NCBI GenBank assembly: GCA_035258565.1
Contig: DATFXF010000192.1
Location: 1 to 14,640 of the forward strand
Length of the DNA stretch: 14,640 bases
Source: DATFXF01 sp035258565
Lineage (GTDB): Bacteria > Acidobacteriota > Terriglobia > Acidiferrales > UBA7541
Reading direction: 5' to 3'
The notes beneath the pieces are model-generated. The model ran no database searches. It saw only the letters and a list, made by a program, of their open reading frames with translations, and had not been told where the DNA came from. Each line of letters starts with the position of its first letter. The stretch's first letter is position 1. Both the position numbers and the translations under genes were made by a program. Positions 1-5,825 of the stretch are shown piece by piece.

Positions 1-64
1 GCTCAAGTTCCATGGTTGCTTCGATCCCGCCGAAACCGGCGCCGAGCACCACGATGCGCTTCAT
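1..64 (-). CDS. NAD(P)/FAD-dependent oxidoreductase, N-terminal fragment (NDH-2-like)
   Basis: Only the first 21 codons lie in the window; the gene runs off the left edge. The start is the ATG at 64-62. The peptide begins MKRIVVLGAGFGGIEATMEL, a beta strand followed by a glycine-rich GAGFGG turn. This is the dinucleotide-binding Rossmann motif that opens flavoprotein pyridine-nucleotide disulfide oxidoreductases. The form VVLGAGFGGIEA is most like type II NADH:quinone dehydrogenases and sulfide:quinone reductase relatives. It starts 174 bases after the end of preA on the same strand, so it may be read with preTA, but no promoter or strong ribosome site decides this. The family is clear from the motif; the electron acceptor and exact role cannot be told from 21 residues. 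Confidence 0.75.
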   Translation of the reverse strand, partial: MKRIVVLGAGFGGIEATMELE

Positions 65-186
65 GACCGCCGCACCCCGGGCCAAGGAGTTTTTCCAACC
101 CTCCTGGTGAGTGGCCCCTGTCTGGGCTTCTCGAAAATCAAAAAGAAGAAAGAAGTAAGAGCGATCGGTTTCTGGTTGGTGGAAAC

Positions 187-208
187 CGGGCGGGGCTAAC
201 GCCGCCCG
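187..208 (-). terminator. GC-rich hairpin after preA, possible weak terminator
   Basis: Perfect 7-bp arms CGGGCGG (187-193) and CCGCCCG (202-208) enclose an 8-base loop. The hairpin begins about 30 bases past the preA stop on the minus strand. No U-run follows directly. A pyrimidine-rich stretch on the minus strand occurs only later (about 159-133). It could be a transcript 3' end or partial terminator, but it is not a classical intrinsic terminator. The rest of the 65-238 gap shows nothing else I can support. Confidence 0.3.
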
Positions 209-238
209 AGCAAGGGGTGTATCGCTCTGCCCCTCGAG

Positions 239-1558
239 CTAGTCGCCGCTGGGCGTGGGCGGCAGAGCGCAGCCGGGCCGAGCGCCGGCTTGCTGGCGCG
301 CCCGGTCGTTCCAGCTCATCGGTGGCAGGCCCGTGGGCACCTCTCTCATCGTGATGCAGTTCTCGACCGGGCAGACCAGCGCGCAGAGGTTGCAGCCTAC
401 GCACTCTTCCTCGATGATGCGCGGGACGTGGACACCCTTGCCGTGAATGTTGACCTTGCCGTTCCCTGCCGCGGAGTGCGGCGCGATGCACTGGTGCGCG
501 CCATCCTCGCAGGCCACGTAGCAGAGCTGGCAGCCAATACACAGCTCTGGATGAATCTCTGCAATGATCTTGTAGTTCAGGTCCAAGTCGCCCCATTCCA
601 CGACGTTGGGAACGGCGCGGCCGCGGAAGTCTTCGATCGTGCGGAAGCCATGGCTCTCCAGGTACTGGGAGAGGCCGTCGATCATGTCTTCGACAATGCG
701 AAAGCCGTAGTGCATGGCGGCGGTGCAGACCTGCACCGTGCTGGCGCCCAGCGCGATGTGCTCCGCGGCATCGTTCCAGTAGCCGATACCGCCGATACCG
801 CTGATGGGGATGCGCACTTTCTTCGCCACGGTTGAAACCAGGTGCAGGGCGATCGGCTTCACGGCAGGGCCGCAGAAGCCGCCGTGAGAAGATTTGCCGG
901 CGACGGTCGGGCGGGGAGCAAAGGTGTCGAGATCCACCCCCATCAGGGAATTGATCGTGTTGATCAGGCTGACGGCGTCAGCGCCGCCTTTTTCGGCTGC
1001 GGCGGCAATGCGCGTGATGTCGGTGACATTCGGCGTAAGCTTGACGATCACCGGTGTCCGCGCCGCTTCCTTGACCCACGACGTAATCATCTCGGTGTAC
1101 TCGGGCACCTGTCCGACCGCTGCCCCCATGCCGCGCTCGCTCATGCCGTGCGGGCAGCCGAAGTTCAGTTCGAGCGCATCGGAGCCGGCCCCCTCAGCAC
1201 GCTTGACCATCTCATGCCACGATTCGCGCTTCGACTCCACCATCAGGGAAGCGATCACCAGGTGCTTCGGATAGCGCTTTTTCACTTCGTAGATTTCGCG
1301 AAGGTTATCTTCGATCGGGCGATCGCTGATGAGCTCAATGTTGTTGAAGCCCATGATCTTGACGCCGTTCAGGTCAATGCCGCCGTAGCGTGAAGTCGTA
1401 TTTACGATGGGCTCGCCGATGGTTTTCCACACCGCGCCGCCCCAGCCGGCATCAAAGGCGCGCAGGACTTGCCCAGCGGTATTCGTCGGTGGCCCGGAGG
1501 CCAGCCAGAAGGGATTCGGCGACTCCAGGCCGCAAAAACTAACGCGCAGATCGGTCAT
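239..1558 (-). CDS. preA: NAD-dependent dihydropyrimidine dehydrogenase, catalytic subunit PreA
   Basis: The 439-residue cytoplasmic protein carries the FMN and iron-sulfur half of the PreTA enzyme, which reduces uracil or thymine to the 5,6-dihydro form, the first step of reductive pyrimidine breakdown. Residues 1 to about 315 form a dihydroorotate dehydrogenase-like TIM barrel. The active-site loop CPHGMSERGMG starts at Cys135, the equivalent of the catalytic Cys671 of mammalian DPD. KLTPNVTDI (173-181) and the barrel glycines around GIGGIG (254-259) are typical of the family. The C-terminus holds two [4Fe-4S] motifs: Cys340/343/346/350 and Cys386/389/392/396. The length is slightly above E. 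coli PreA (about 411) because of a proline-rich tail. AGGGGTG sits just before the ATG. The gene begins 13 bases after the preT stop, so the two form an operon. Confidence 0.95.
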   Translation of the reverse strand: MTDLRVSFCGLESPNPFWLASGPPTNTAGQVLRAFDAGWGGAVWKTIGEPIVNTTSRYGGIDLNGVKIMGFNNIELISDRPIEDNLREIYEVKKRYPKHLVIASLMVESKRESWHEMVKRAEGAGSDALELNFGCPHGMSERGMGAAVGQVPEYTEMITSWVKEAARTPVIVKLTPNVTDITRIAAAAEKGGADAVSLINTINSLMGVDLDTFAPRPTVAGKSSHGGFCGPAVKPIALHLVSTVAKKVRIPISGIGGIGYWNDAAEHIALGASTVQVCTAAMHYGFRIVEDMIDGLSQYLESHGFRTIEDFRGRAVPNVVEWGDLDLNYKIIAEIHPELCIGCQLCYVACEDGAHQCIAPHSAAGNGKVNIHGKGVHVPRIIEEECVGCNLCALVCPVENCITMREVPTGLPPMSWNDRARQQAGARPGCALPPTPSGD

Positions 1559-1571
1559 GGTGCACCCCTGA

Positions 1572-2936
1572 TCAATGTGCCGCCCGCGGGCAGCCGAGCC
1601 AAGCGTCGAGGCTGCCGGCGGCGCGCTTGCCTTCGGCGACGGCGTCCACGACTTCCTTGCCGCCGTTCGTGCAATCGCCGCCGGCGAAGTATTTCGGATT
1701 GCCGGTCTGGTGCCCTTCGCTCACCACCACCGTGCCGTCCTGGCGCAGCTCGAGGCCGGACACGGCGCGGAGGAAGCCGGTCAAGGGCTTCTGCCCGACC
1801 GCACGCACCACCATGTCCACCGGGAGGGTGAATTCACTCCCGGGAGCGGGCTCGGGCTTCGGACGACCTTTCGCGTCCGGCTCACCCAGGCGCGTCCGCA
1901 CGCATTCGAGGCCGGTAACCACGCCGTCGCGGCCAAGCACACGGACCGGCTGCGTCTGCCATAGGAAAATTACGCCATCGTTTTTGGCAAGGGCATATTC
2001 ATATTTGAAGGCGGGCATGTCCTGCTCCCTACGGCGATAAATTAAGTAGACGGATTCAGCGCCCAGGCGACGCGCTGCGGTCACCACGTCAATCGCCGTA
2101 TTGCCGGCCCCGATGCAGGCCACCCGGCGGCCCACCTCGACCTGGCCGAAGGGTTGAATTTTTGTCCTGGCGATGAATTCCATGGCCCCACAGACACCCT
2201 CGAGATCCTCTCCCGGCAGGTCCAGCTCCCAGGTTTCGCCCAGACCCACGCCGATAAAGATGGCGTCGAATTGCTTTTCGAGCTCGGCAAACGAGACCTC
2301 GCGGCCGACTTCAATTCCCTGCCGGATGGTCACACCGAGCTGGCGCACGAATTCGACTTCGCGCAGCGAATCGGCGGCGCGCGTCTTGTAGGCGGCGATG
2401 CCGTAAGTGTTGAGCCCGCCGGCGAGTTCGTTCTTGTCGAAGATGGTTACCGCATAGCCCCATTGGGCCAGCTCCGCAGCGCAGGCAAGCGACGCCGGCC
2501 CCGAGCCGATCGCGGCAACGCGCCTGCCGTTGGGCGCGCCGGCGCGAAACAGACGGAGGTGGTTGTCGAGCACAAAATCCACGGCATAGCGCTGCAGCCG
2601 GCCAATCTCGATGGGCTTTTCGCCCTTCTCGTGCATCACGCAGGCACCCTCGCAGAGCACTTCGGTGGGACACACGCGGCCACAGCTCTCGCCCAGTATG
2701 TTGGCTTCGAGGATCACGCGCGCCGAGCCGCGCGTGTTACCAGTCATGATCTTCTTGATAAAAGAGGGGACGTCAATATGCGTGGGGCAGGCCTGCGTAC
2801 AGGGCGCGTCGAAGCAGTAGAGACATCGCGCCGCCTCGATCAAGGCCTGCCGGCGCGTCATGGGAGGCGTGAGGTCCGCAAAATTCTCCTCGTACTGTTG
2901 GGGAGCAAGCTTCGGCGGAATTTGCTCGAGGGCCAT
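1572..2936 (-). CDS. preT: NAD-dependent dihydropyrimidine dehydrogenase, FAD/NAD subunit PreT
   Basis: The 454-residue flavoprotein passes electrons from NADH through FAD and iron-sulfur clusters to PreA. The N-terminal alpha-helical ferredoxin-like domain has two cysteine sets, Cys38/41/46/50 and Cys85/89/95/99, as in DPD domain I and the glutamate synthase small subunit. The FAD Rossmann motif AAIGSGPASLA is near residues 141-151, and the NAD-binding motif CIGAGNTAIDV near 274-284. The C-terminal YFAGGDCTNGG (416-426) is the second FAD contact seen in this family. I chose the ATG at 2936 because AAGGAG (2947-2942) lies 5 bases ahead of it. An in-frame TTG at 2960 would add eight residues with no ribosome site. 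The order preT-preA matches enterobacteria. No dihydropyrimidinase gene is visible, so the rest of the pathway must lie elsewhere. Confidence 0.94.
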   Translation of the reverse strand: MALEQIPPKLAPQQYEENFADLTPPMTRRQALIEAARCLYCFDAPCTQACPTHIDVPSFIKKIMTGNTRGSARVILEANILGESCGRVCPTEVLCEGACVMHEKGEKPIEIGRLQRYAVDFVLDNHLRLFRAGAPNGRRVAAIGSGPASLACAAELAQWGYAVTIFDKNELAGGLNTYGIAAYKTRAADSLREVEFVRQLGVTIRQGIEVGREVSFAELEKQFDAIFIGVGLGETWELDLPGEDLEGVCGAMEFIARTKIQPFGQVEVGRRVACIGAGNTAIDVVTAARRLGAESVYLIYRRREQDMPAFKYEYALAKNDGVIFLWQTQPVRVLGRDGVVTGLECVRTRLGEPDAKGRPKPEPAPGSEFTLPVDMVVRAVGQKPLTGFLRAVSGLELRQDGTVVVSEGHQTGNPKYFAGGDCTNGGKEVVDAVAEGKRAAGSLDAWLGCPRAAH

Positions 2937-2941
2937 TCCGA

Positions 2942-2947
2942 CTCCTT
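2942..2947 (-). promoter_or_regulatory. Ribosome binding site that sets the preT start
   Basis: AAGGAG on the minus strand, 5 bases before the ATG at 2936. It argues for this start over the upstream TTG at 2960. Confidence 0.8.
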
Positions 2948-2992
2948 GTCGGCGCGGCAAGCTAGGGCGGCAATTTGTCCTGAAACGCGCAA

Positions 2993-3019
2993 CCCGGTGG
3001 GGTCACTTCGCCCACCGGG
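2993..3019 (-). promoter_or_regulatory. Hairpin in the preT leader
   Basis: Perfect 9-bp arms CCCGGTGGG (2993-3001) and CCCACCGGG (3011-3019) flank a 9-base loop. The hairpin lies between the proposed preT promoter (3043-3074) and the preT start (2936), so it would be in the untranslated leader. No U-run follows on the minus strand, so it is not a plain terminator. It could affect mRNA stability or elongation, be a protein site, or be a copy of a genome-wide repeat. Confidence 0.5.
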
Positions 3020-3042
3020 CTTGTGGCGCGCTCGCTCGGGCC

Positions 3043-3074
3043 ATTCTAGCACCAGCGCAGCCGGGCAGCGTCAA
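3043..3074 (-). promoter_or_regulatory. Candidate preTA promoter (extended -10)
   Basis: On the minus strand, TGCTAGAAT gives an extended -10 (TG, one base, then TAGAAT at 3048-3043). TTGACG (3074-3069) resembles a -35, but the spacer is 20 bp, longer than the usual 16-18. The extended -10 may make up for this. Transcription would begin near 3036, giving a leader of about 100 bases. Confidence 0.5.
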
Positions 3075-3079
3075 GCCTT

Positions 3080-3150
3080 TTTGCCGCGGGGCCAGGTCGT
3101 AGGACGCCCGGACGCGGGGCAATTCGCGGCGGCAAACGTGGACCTGGCCC
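3080..3150 (-). repeat. Interleaved inverted repeats after the PilZ / zinc-ribbon operon
   Basis: Two perfect inverted repeats interlock just past the stop of the zinc-ribbon gene. GGGCCAGGTC (3089-3098) pairs with GACCTGGCCC (3141-3150). TTTGCCGC (3080-3087) pairs with GCGGCAAA (3129-3136). Their order is A-B-A'-B', so the two helices are either alternatives or a pseudoknot. No U-run follows on the minus strand. The position fits an mRNA 3' structure between this operon and the preTA promoter. Confidence 0.4.
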
Positions 3151-3161
3151 TAGCACAGCAC

Positions 3162-3749
3162 TTAGCGCCGATAGACAGCGTACACCCAGGGGATTCCTGC
3201 CCGGCCATCCTGCATCTCGACCACGACCGTGTCACCGCGGCGGAAGCGATAGAAATCGTCGCGATCCACGGGCACGCGCTCGAAGCGCTGGCCCTCACGC
3301 CAGGACGTCACCACCAGGCGGCTGCTGCGGAGCATGCCTCGCATGCTGAACTTACCGACCACCGAGGCCACACGCGGCGTGGGCGGAGCGGTATCAAACT
3401 TACCGTTGGCGAAGAGCAGCGCGGCGAGCAGCCACGGCACGGGCACGAAACCAAAGTAGACACGTTTCATGATTTCGACTTCGGCATGGCGCCGCGCCCG
3501 CCGCTCGATCCACACCGCCAACCCCAGCACGAGGAAGAACAGCACACCAACAAAAATGAGGATGGCGTCAAGTTCAAGCGGCGGATAGAGCTGGCTGGCG
3601 GGAAGGAAGGTCACCGCGCCCAAGAGAAACCATGCTGTGCGGTGGAATAGGCGCCGCCGGAGCATGACTTCGGCTGCGGCCGACGTCAGCCCGCACGCTG
3701 AACACTGGTCCGTGGCGCGCTCGGCGCCGCAGTCCAAGCAACGCGTCAT
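3162..3749 (-). CDS. Zinc-ribbon membrane protein of unknown function
   Basis: This 195-residue protein belongs to no family I can name. The N-terminus holds a zinc-ribbon-like cysteine set, CLDCG (Cys4, Cys7) and CSACG (Cys16, Cys19). Three hydrophobic stretches follow at about 39-56, 62-80 and 99-114, consistent with an inner-membrane protein. An acidic-basic C-terminal region (about 120-195) has no hydrophobic segment. The ATG at 3749 overlaps the stop of the upstream PilZ gene as ATGA, and GGAAGAA precedes it, so translation is probably coupled. A longer reading from 3860 exists in the frame, but it would overlap most of the PilZ coding region in another frame and looks non-coding there. 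Pairing with PilZ suggests an envelope function tied to c-di-GMP, but that is inference from position only. Confidence 0.75.
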   Translation of the reverse strand: MTRCLDCGAERATDQCSACGLTSAAAEVMLRRRLFHRTAWFLLGAVTFLPASQLYPPLELDAILIFVGVLFFLVLGLAVWIERRARRHAEVEIMKRVYFGFVPVPWLLAALLFANGKFDTAPPTPRVASVVGKFSMRGMLRSSRLVVTSWREGQRFERVPVDRDDFYRFRRGDTVVVEMQDGRAGIPWVYAVYRR

Positions 3750-4084
3750 TTCTTCCCGAGCGTGCGGAGGAGCCCCTCCACCTGCACCCGGCCCTCTTCC
3801 CTGGGCACGGCAAAGGTGACGCTCATGGCATGACCCGGCTCGACGCGGCGAACCACGCATTCGATCTCGACCGGCGGGTCGAGCGCCAGCACAGCCAGGA
3901 AACTAGCCCCCACCCAGAGCGGGTCGGGGACACTGATCTTCATTCCTTCGGCACTGATGTCGAGCGAGCGACCCCGAAGCCTGGCGGAGCCCCACTCGAC
4001 TTCGAGATCGAAGTCCACGGGATACCGGGGGGACCTGCGGCGCTCAACCTGAGCGGCTGAGGCGGCCCCTGGGCGAGAAGGCAT
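3746..4084 (-). CDS. PilZ-domain protein (c-di-GMP receptor type)
   Basis: A single-domain, 112-residue protein. It has both PilZ signature parts: an RxxxR motif (Arg16-Arg20, in ERRRSPRYPVDF) and the (D/N)xSxxG motif as DISAEG (residues 42-47), followed by the usual strand MKISV. PilZ domains bind cyclic di-GMP through these residues and pass the signal to a partner protein or complex, often in motility, exopolysaccharide or surface control. With both motifs intact, ligand binding is plausible. AAGGAGGA (4100-4093) lies 8 bases before the ATG, a strong ribosome site. It is the first gene of a two-gene operon with the overlapping zinc-ribbon membrane protein, which makes that protein a candidate output partner. 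Confidence 0.88.
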   Translation of the reverse strand: MPSRPGAASAAQVERRRSPRYPVDFDLEVEWGSARLRGRSLDISAEGMKISVPDPLWVGASFLAVLALDPPVEIECVVRRVEPGHAMSVTFAVPREEGRVQVEGLLRTLGKK

Positions 4085-4105
4085 GGTCGTGCTCCTCCTT
4101 TCGGG

Positions 4106-4134
4106 ATGCTATGCGGCGCTTCCCGCGGTGTCAA
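4106..4134 (-). promoter_or_regulatory. Promoter of the PilZ / zinc-ribbon operon
   Basis: A consensus TTGACA (4134-4129), a 17-bp spacer, and TAGCAT (4111-4106) on the minus strand. The start point falls near 4099, right at the AAGGAGGA ribosome site, so the leader would be only about 15 bases. Confidence 0.7.
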
Positions 4135-4195
4135 GGAGCGGACCGCGAGCCGGGCACCGCCTTCTTTCAGGCGCGAAACCACACGCGGGCCCAGG

Positions 4196-4201
4196 TATAA
4201 T
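4196..4201 (+). promoter_or_regulatory. TATAAT -10 element of the DinB gene, near-leaderless
   Basis: A perfect TATAAT ends 8 bases before the ATG at 4210. Transcription would begin at or within a few bases of the start codon. I see no convincing -35. Only a short AAGG lies between the element and the ATG. Confidence 0.6.
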
Positions 4202-4209
4202 AAGGCGCT

Positions 4210-4695
4210 ATGGACCTGAAAGACTTTTTCCTTAAACAGAAGGAGGCCATCCGTCGGCGAACCCTCGAGGTCACGGGACTGGTTCGCCCCGAACACTTCG
4301 ACTGGCGGCCGGAAAAGGGGGCGCTCACGGTGGGTGAGCTGCTGCGGCACGTGTGGGTGTCCGAGGAGGGCGTGCGGCGCGTGGCGCTCGAAGGCAACTT
4401 CGCCTATTACGAGACGCGCATCCCGAAGGGCCTCGGTGCCGTCCTGGGAAAGCCAGGCACGGTCGACGAGGAGCTCGCACAGATGGAGCGCGTGCATCGC
4501 GAAACGCTCCACGCCGTCATGCTCTTCCCGCTCGAGCGCTGGGAAGAAGAACGCATCCACGAAGTGCTTGGCTTTCGCCGCAAAGCGGGCGTGATCCTCT
4601 TCGGCATCAACGAGCACGAGATTCATCACCGCGCGCAGTTAATGACCTATCTTCGCATGCTGGGCACGCCCGCGCCCGAGGCAGTGCGTCGCTGA
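4210..4695 (+). CDS. DinB-family four-helix metal-binding protein
   Basis: A 161-residue soluble protein of normal length for the DinB/YfiT superfamily, whose members form a four-helix bundle with a metal held by three histidines. The likely ligands are His47 in ELLRHVW and His136 and His140 in the C-terminal helix NEHEIHHRAQL, which has the family's HxxxHRxQ pattern. Known members include thiol-dependent S-transferases (mycothiol or bacillithiol) and damage-induced proteins, but the substrate of most is unknown. It is a single gene, divergent from the PilZ operon and convergent with the sugar kinase 19 bases downstream. No specific role can be assigned from its neighbours. Confidence 0.85.
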   Translation: MDLKDFFLKQKEAIRRRTLEVTGLVRPEHFDWRPEKGALTVGELLRHVWVSEEGVRRVALEGNFAYYETRIPKGLGAVLGKPGTVDEELAQMERVHRETLHAVMLFPLERWEEERIHEVLGFRRKAGVILFGINEHEIHHRAQLMTYLRMLGTPAPEAVRR

Positions 4696-4714
4696 TTAAC
4701 AGTGTGGATTCGAC

Positions 4715-5674
4715 TTATGTACTGTTTCGAGCCGCGCCTGGGGCGGCCCCCCCGCCGGCGAGTCCCGCCAGGCGCCGGGCCAGACGAGCAGCGCCGGCCG
4801 CGGGCGAGGTAGTGAGCAGGCCGATCTTCGCGCGCGGTGCGGCGCTCCGGAGCACAGAATCGAGCGTCGCGTCAAGCACGCGGCTGCGACCGAATACGCC
4901 GCCGGACTTGGCGAGAGCGAACTCCTGGGCTTCGAGGTCCAGGCGGCGGATGACCCTCCGCGCGATGGCCGAAAGCTCCATGGCCGCCGAGACGAGGACC
5001 TCGCGAGCAGCGGTGTCGCGTGCCTCGGCCGCTTCCACGACCAGCGGATAAATTCGTGGCAGGACTTCCTCCGGCTGCCGCGCGATGAGCTCGATCAGCT
5101 CGTCCCAATCGCCACATCCGAGCCGCGCGGGAATCATCTCTGCCATGCGCGTGGGGGGGCCGGCATGATCACGCCCGCGGGCCGCCGCCGCAACCGCACG
5201 CCGACCCACGTCGAATGCGCTCCCTTCATCCCCCACCCAGGGACCATGCCCGCCAGCGCGGGCGGTCTCCCCGACCGCATTGCGTCCGTAGGCTGAAGAC
5301 CCGGTGCCGGCAATCAGCACCACGCCTGGGCCGGATCCGGCAGCGGCTTCGAGCGCGACCTCGAAGTCCGCAGTCACGTGTACGAACGAATTGGGGAAGC
5401 TCTTCTCGAGCAGCGGGACGAGAGCCTCGGCCACGCCCGGCCGGCTCGCGCCCGCCAGCCCGGCGCAGACGGCCGAGACCTGGCTGGCTTTGAGATGCGC
5501 CTGGGAGAGGGCCGTTTCCGCCGCGGCCGAGAGAGCTGCGTAAGCCCGCTCGAATCCTACGCGCAGCGGATTCGAAGGGCCAGCGATGCTTCGCGCAACC
5601 TCGCGGCCCAAAGCGTCGAGCACAGCCGATTCCGTCTTCGTGCCACCGCCATCGAAGCCGAGGGAGTAACTCAT
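4715..5674 (-). CDS. BadF/NagK-type amino-sugar kinase (MurNAc/GlcNAc kinase candidate)
   Basis: A 319-residue cytoplasmic ATPase of the actin/Hsp70/hexokinase fold. Phosphate-1 loop DGGGTKTE (8-15), phosphate-2 loop IAGTGSSAYG (121-130) and adenosine motif SGGVFG (257-262) are all present. GGHGPWVGDEGSAFDVG (141-157) matches the conserved stretch of N-acetylglucosamine kinases in the BadF/BadG/BcrA group. That group includes MurK of Clostridium, which phosphorylates both MurNAc and GlcNAc at C6. In this locus, with NagZ, NamZ and MurQ, it would make the MurNAc-6-P that MurQ needs, so MurK activity is a fair inference. GlcNAc-only or other sugar specificity cannot be excluded. The start is the ATG at 5674; no strong ribosome site is visible. 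It is divergent from the symporter gene and shares its 151-base control region. Confidence 0.85.
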   Translation of the reverse strand: MSYSLGFDGGGTKTESAVLDALGREVARSIAGPSNPLRVGFERAYAALSAAAETALSQAHLKASQVSAVCAGLAGASRPGVAEALVPLLEKSFPNSFVHVTADFEVALEAAAGSGPGVVLIAGTGSSAYGRNAVGETARAGGHGPWVGDEGSAFDVGRRAVAAAARGRDHAGPPTRMAEMIPARLGCGDWDELIELIARQPEEVLPRIYPLVVEAAEARDTAAREVLVSAAMELSAIARRVIRRLDLEAQEFALAKSGGVFGRSRVLDATLDSVLRSAAPRAKIGLLTTSPAAGAARLARRLAGLAGGGAAPGAARNST

Positions 5675-5677
5675 CGG

Positions 5678-5697
5678 CCTAGCGAGCTAGGACCTAG
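5678..5697. promoter_or_regulatory. CTAG-rich inverted repeat between kinase and symporter, possible operator
   Basis: CCTAG (5678-5682) and CTAGG (5687-5691) form an inverted repeat with a 4-base centre. A third CCTAG (5693-5697) follows at once. That makes three copies of CTAG, a tetramer usually rare in bacterial DNA, within 19 bases. It lies just upstream of the kinase start, in the shared control region, so it may be a repressor site. A second, weaker inverted repeat, GTCGTT (5711-5716) with AACGAC (5729-5734), lies nearby. I found no convincing promoter for the kinase itself. Confidence 0.35.
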
Positions 5698-5769
5698 AAG
5701 GTACGAAATCGTCGTTGCGCAGGAGCGAAACGACATTGATGTTCAGCCATCGCGGCCGCGCCGCCGTGC

Positions 5770-5799
5770 TTGACGCCCGCAGGAAGCCGCCACTATCAT
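5770..5799 (+). promoter_or_regulatory. Promoter of the symporter-permease operon
   Basis: TTGACG (5770-5775), an 18-bp spacer and TATCAT (5794-5799). Transcription would start near 5806, which supports the ATG at 5826 and excludes a longer reading from 5715. Confidence 0.65.
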
Positions 5800-5825
5800 C
5801 GCGCGACTTTCCTCGACGAGGCTCG

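Noticed and set aside
2154..3650. Long plus-strand open frame opposite preT and the zinc-ribbon gene
   Set aside because: It is antisense to preT with all its conserved motifs, crosses an intergenic region, and encodes no recognisable domain. Long open frames on the opposite strand are common in GC-rich DNA.
3750..3860. Extended N-terminus of the zinc-ribbon protein
   Set aside because: This stretch is coding for PilZ in another frame, and the extra residues are low-complexity. The ATGA overlap and ribosome site fit the start at 3749.
5715..5825. Extended N-terminus of the symporter
   Set aside because: It would start upstream of TTGACG-N18-TATCAT and add a polar, Arg-rich stretch not seen in SSS proteins.
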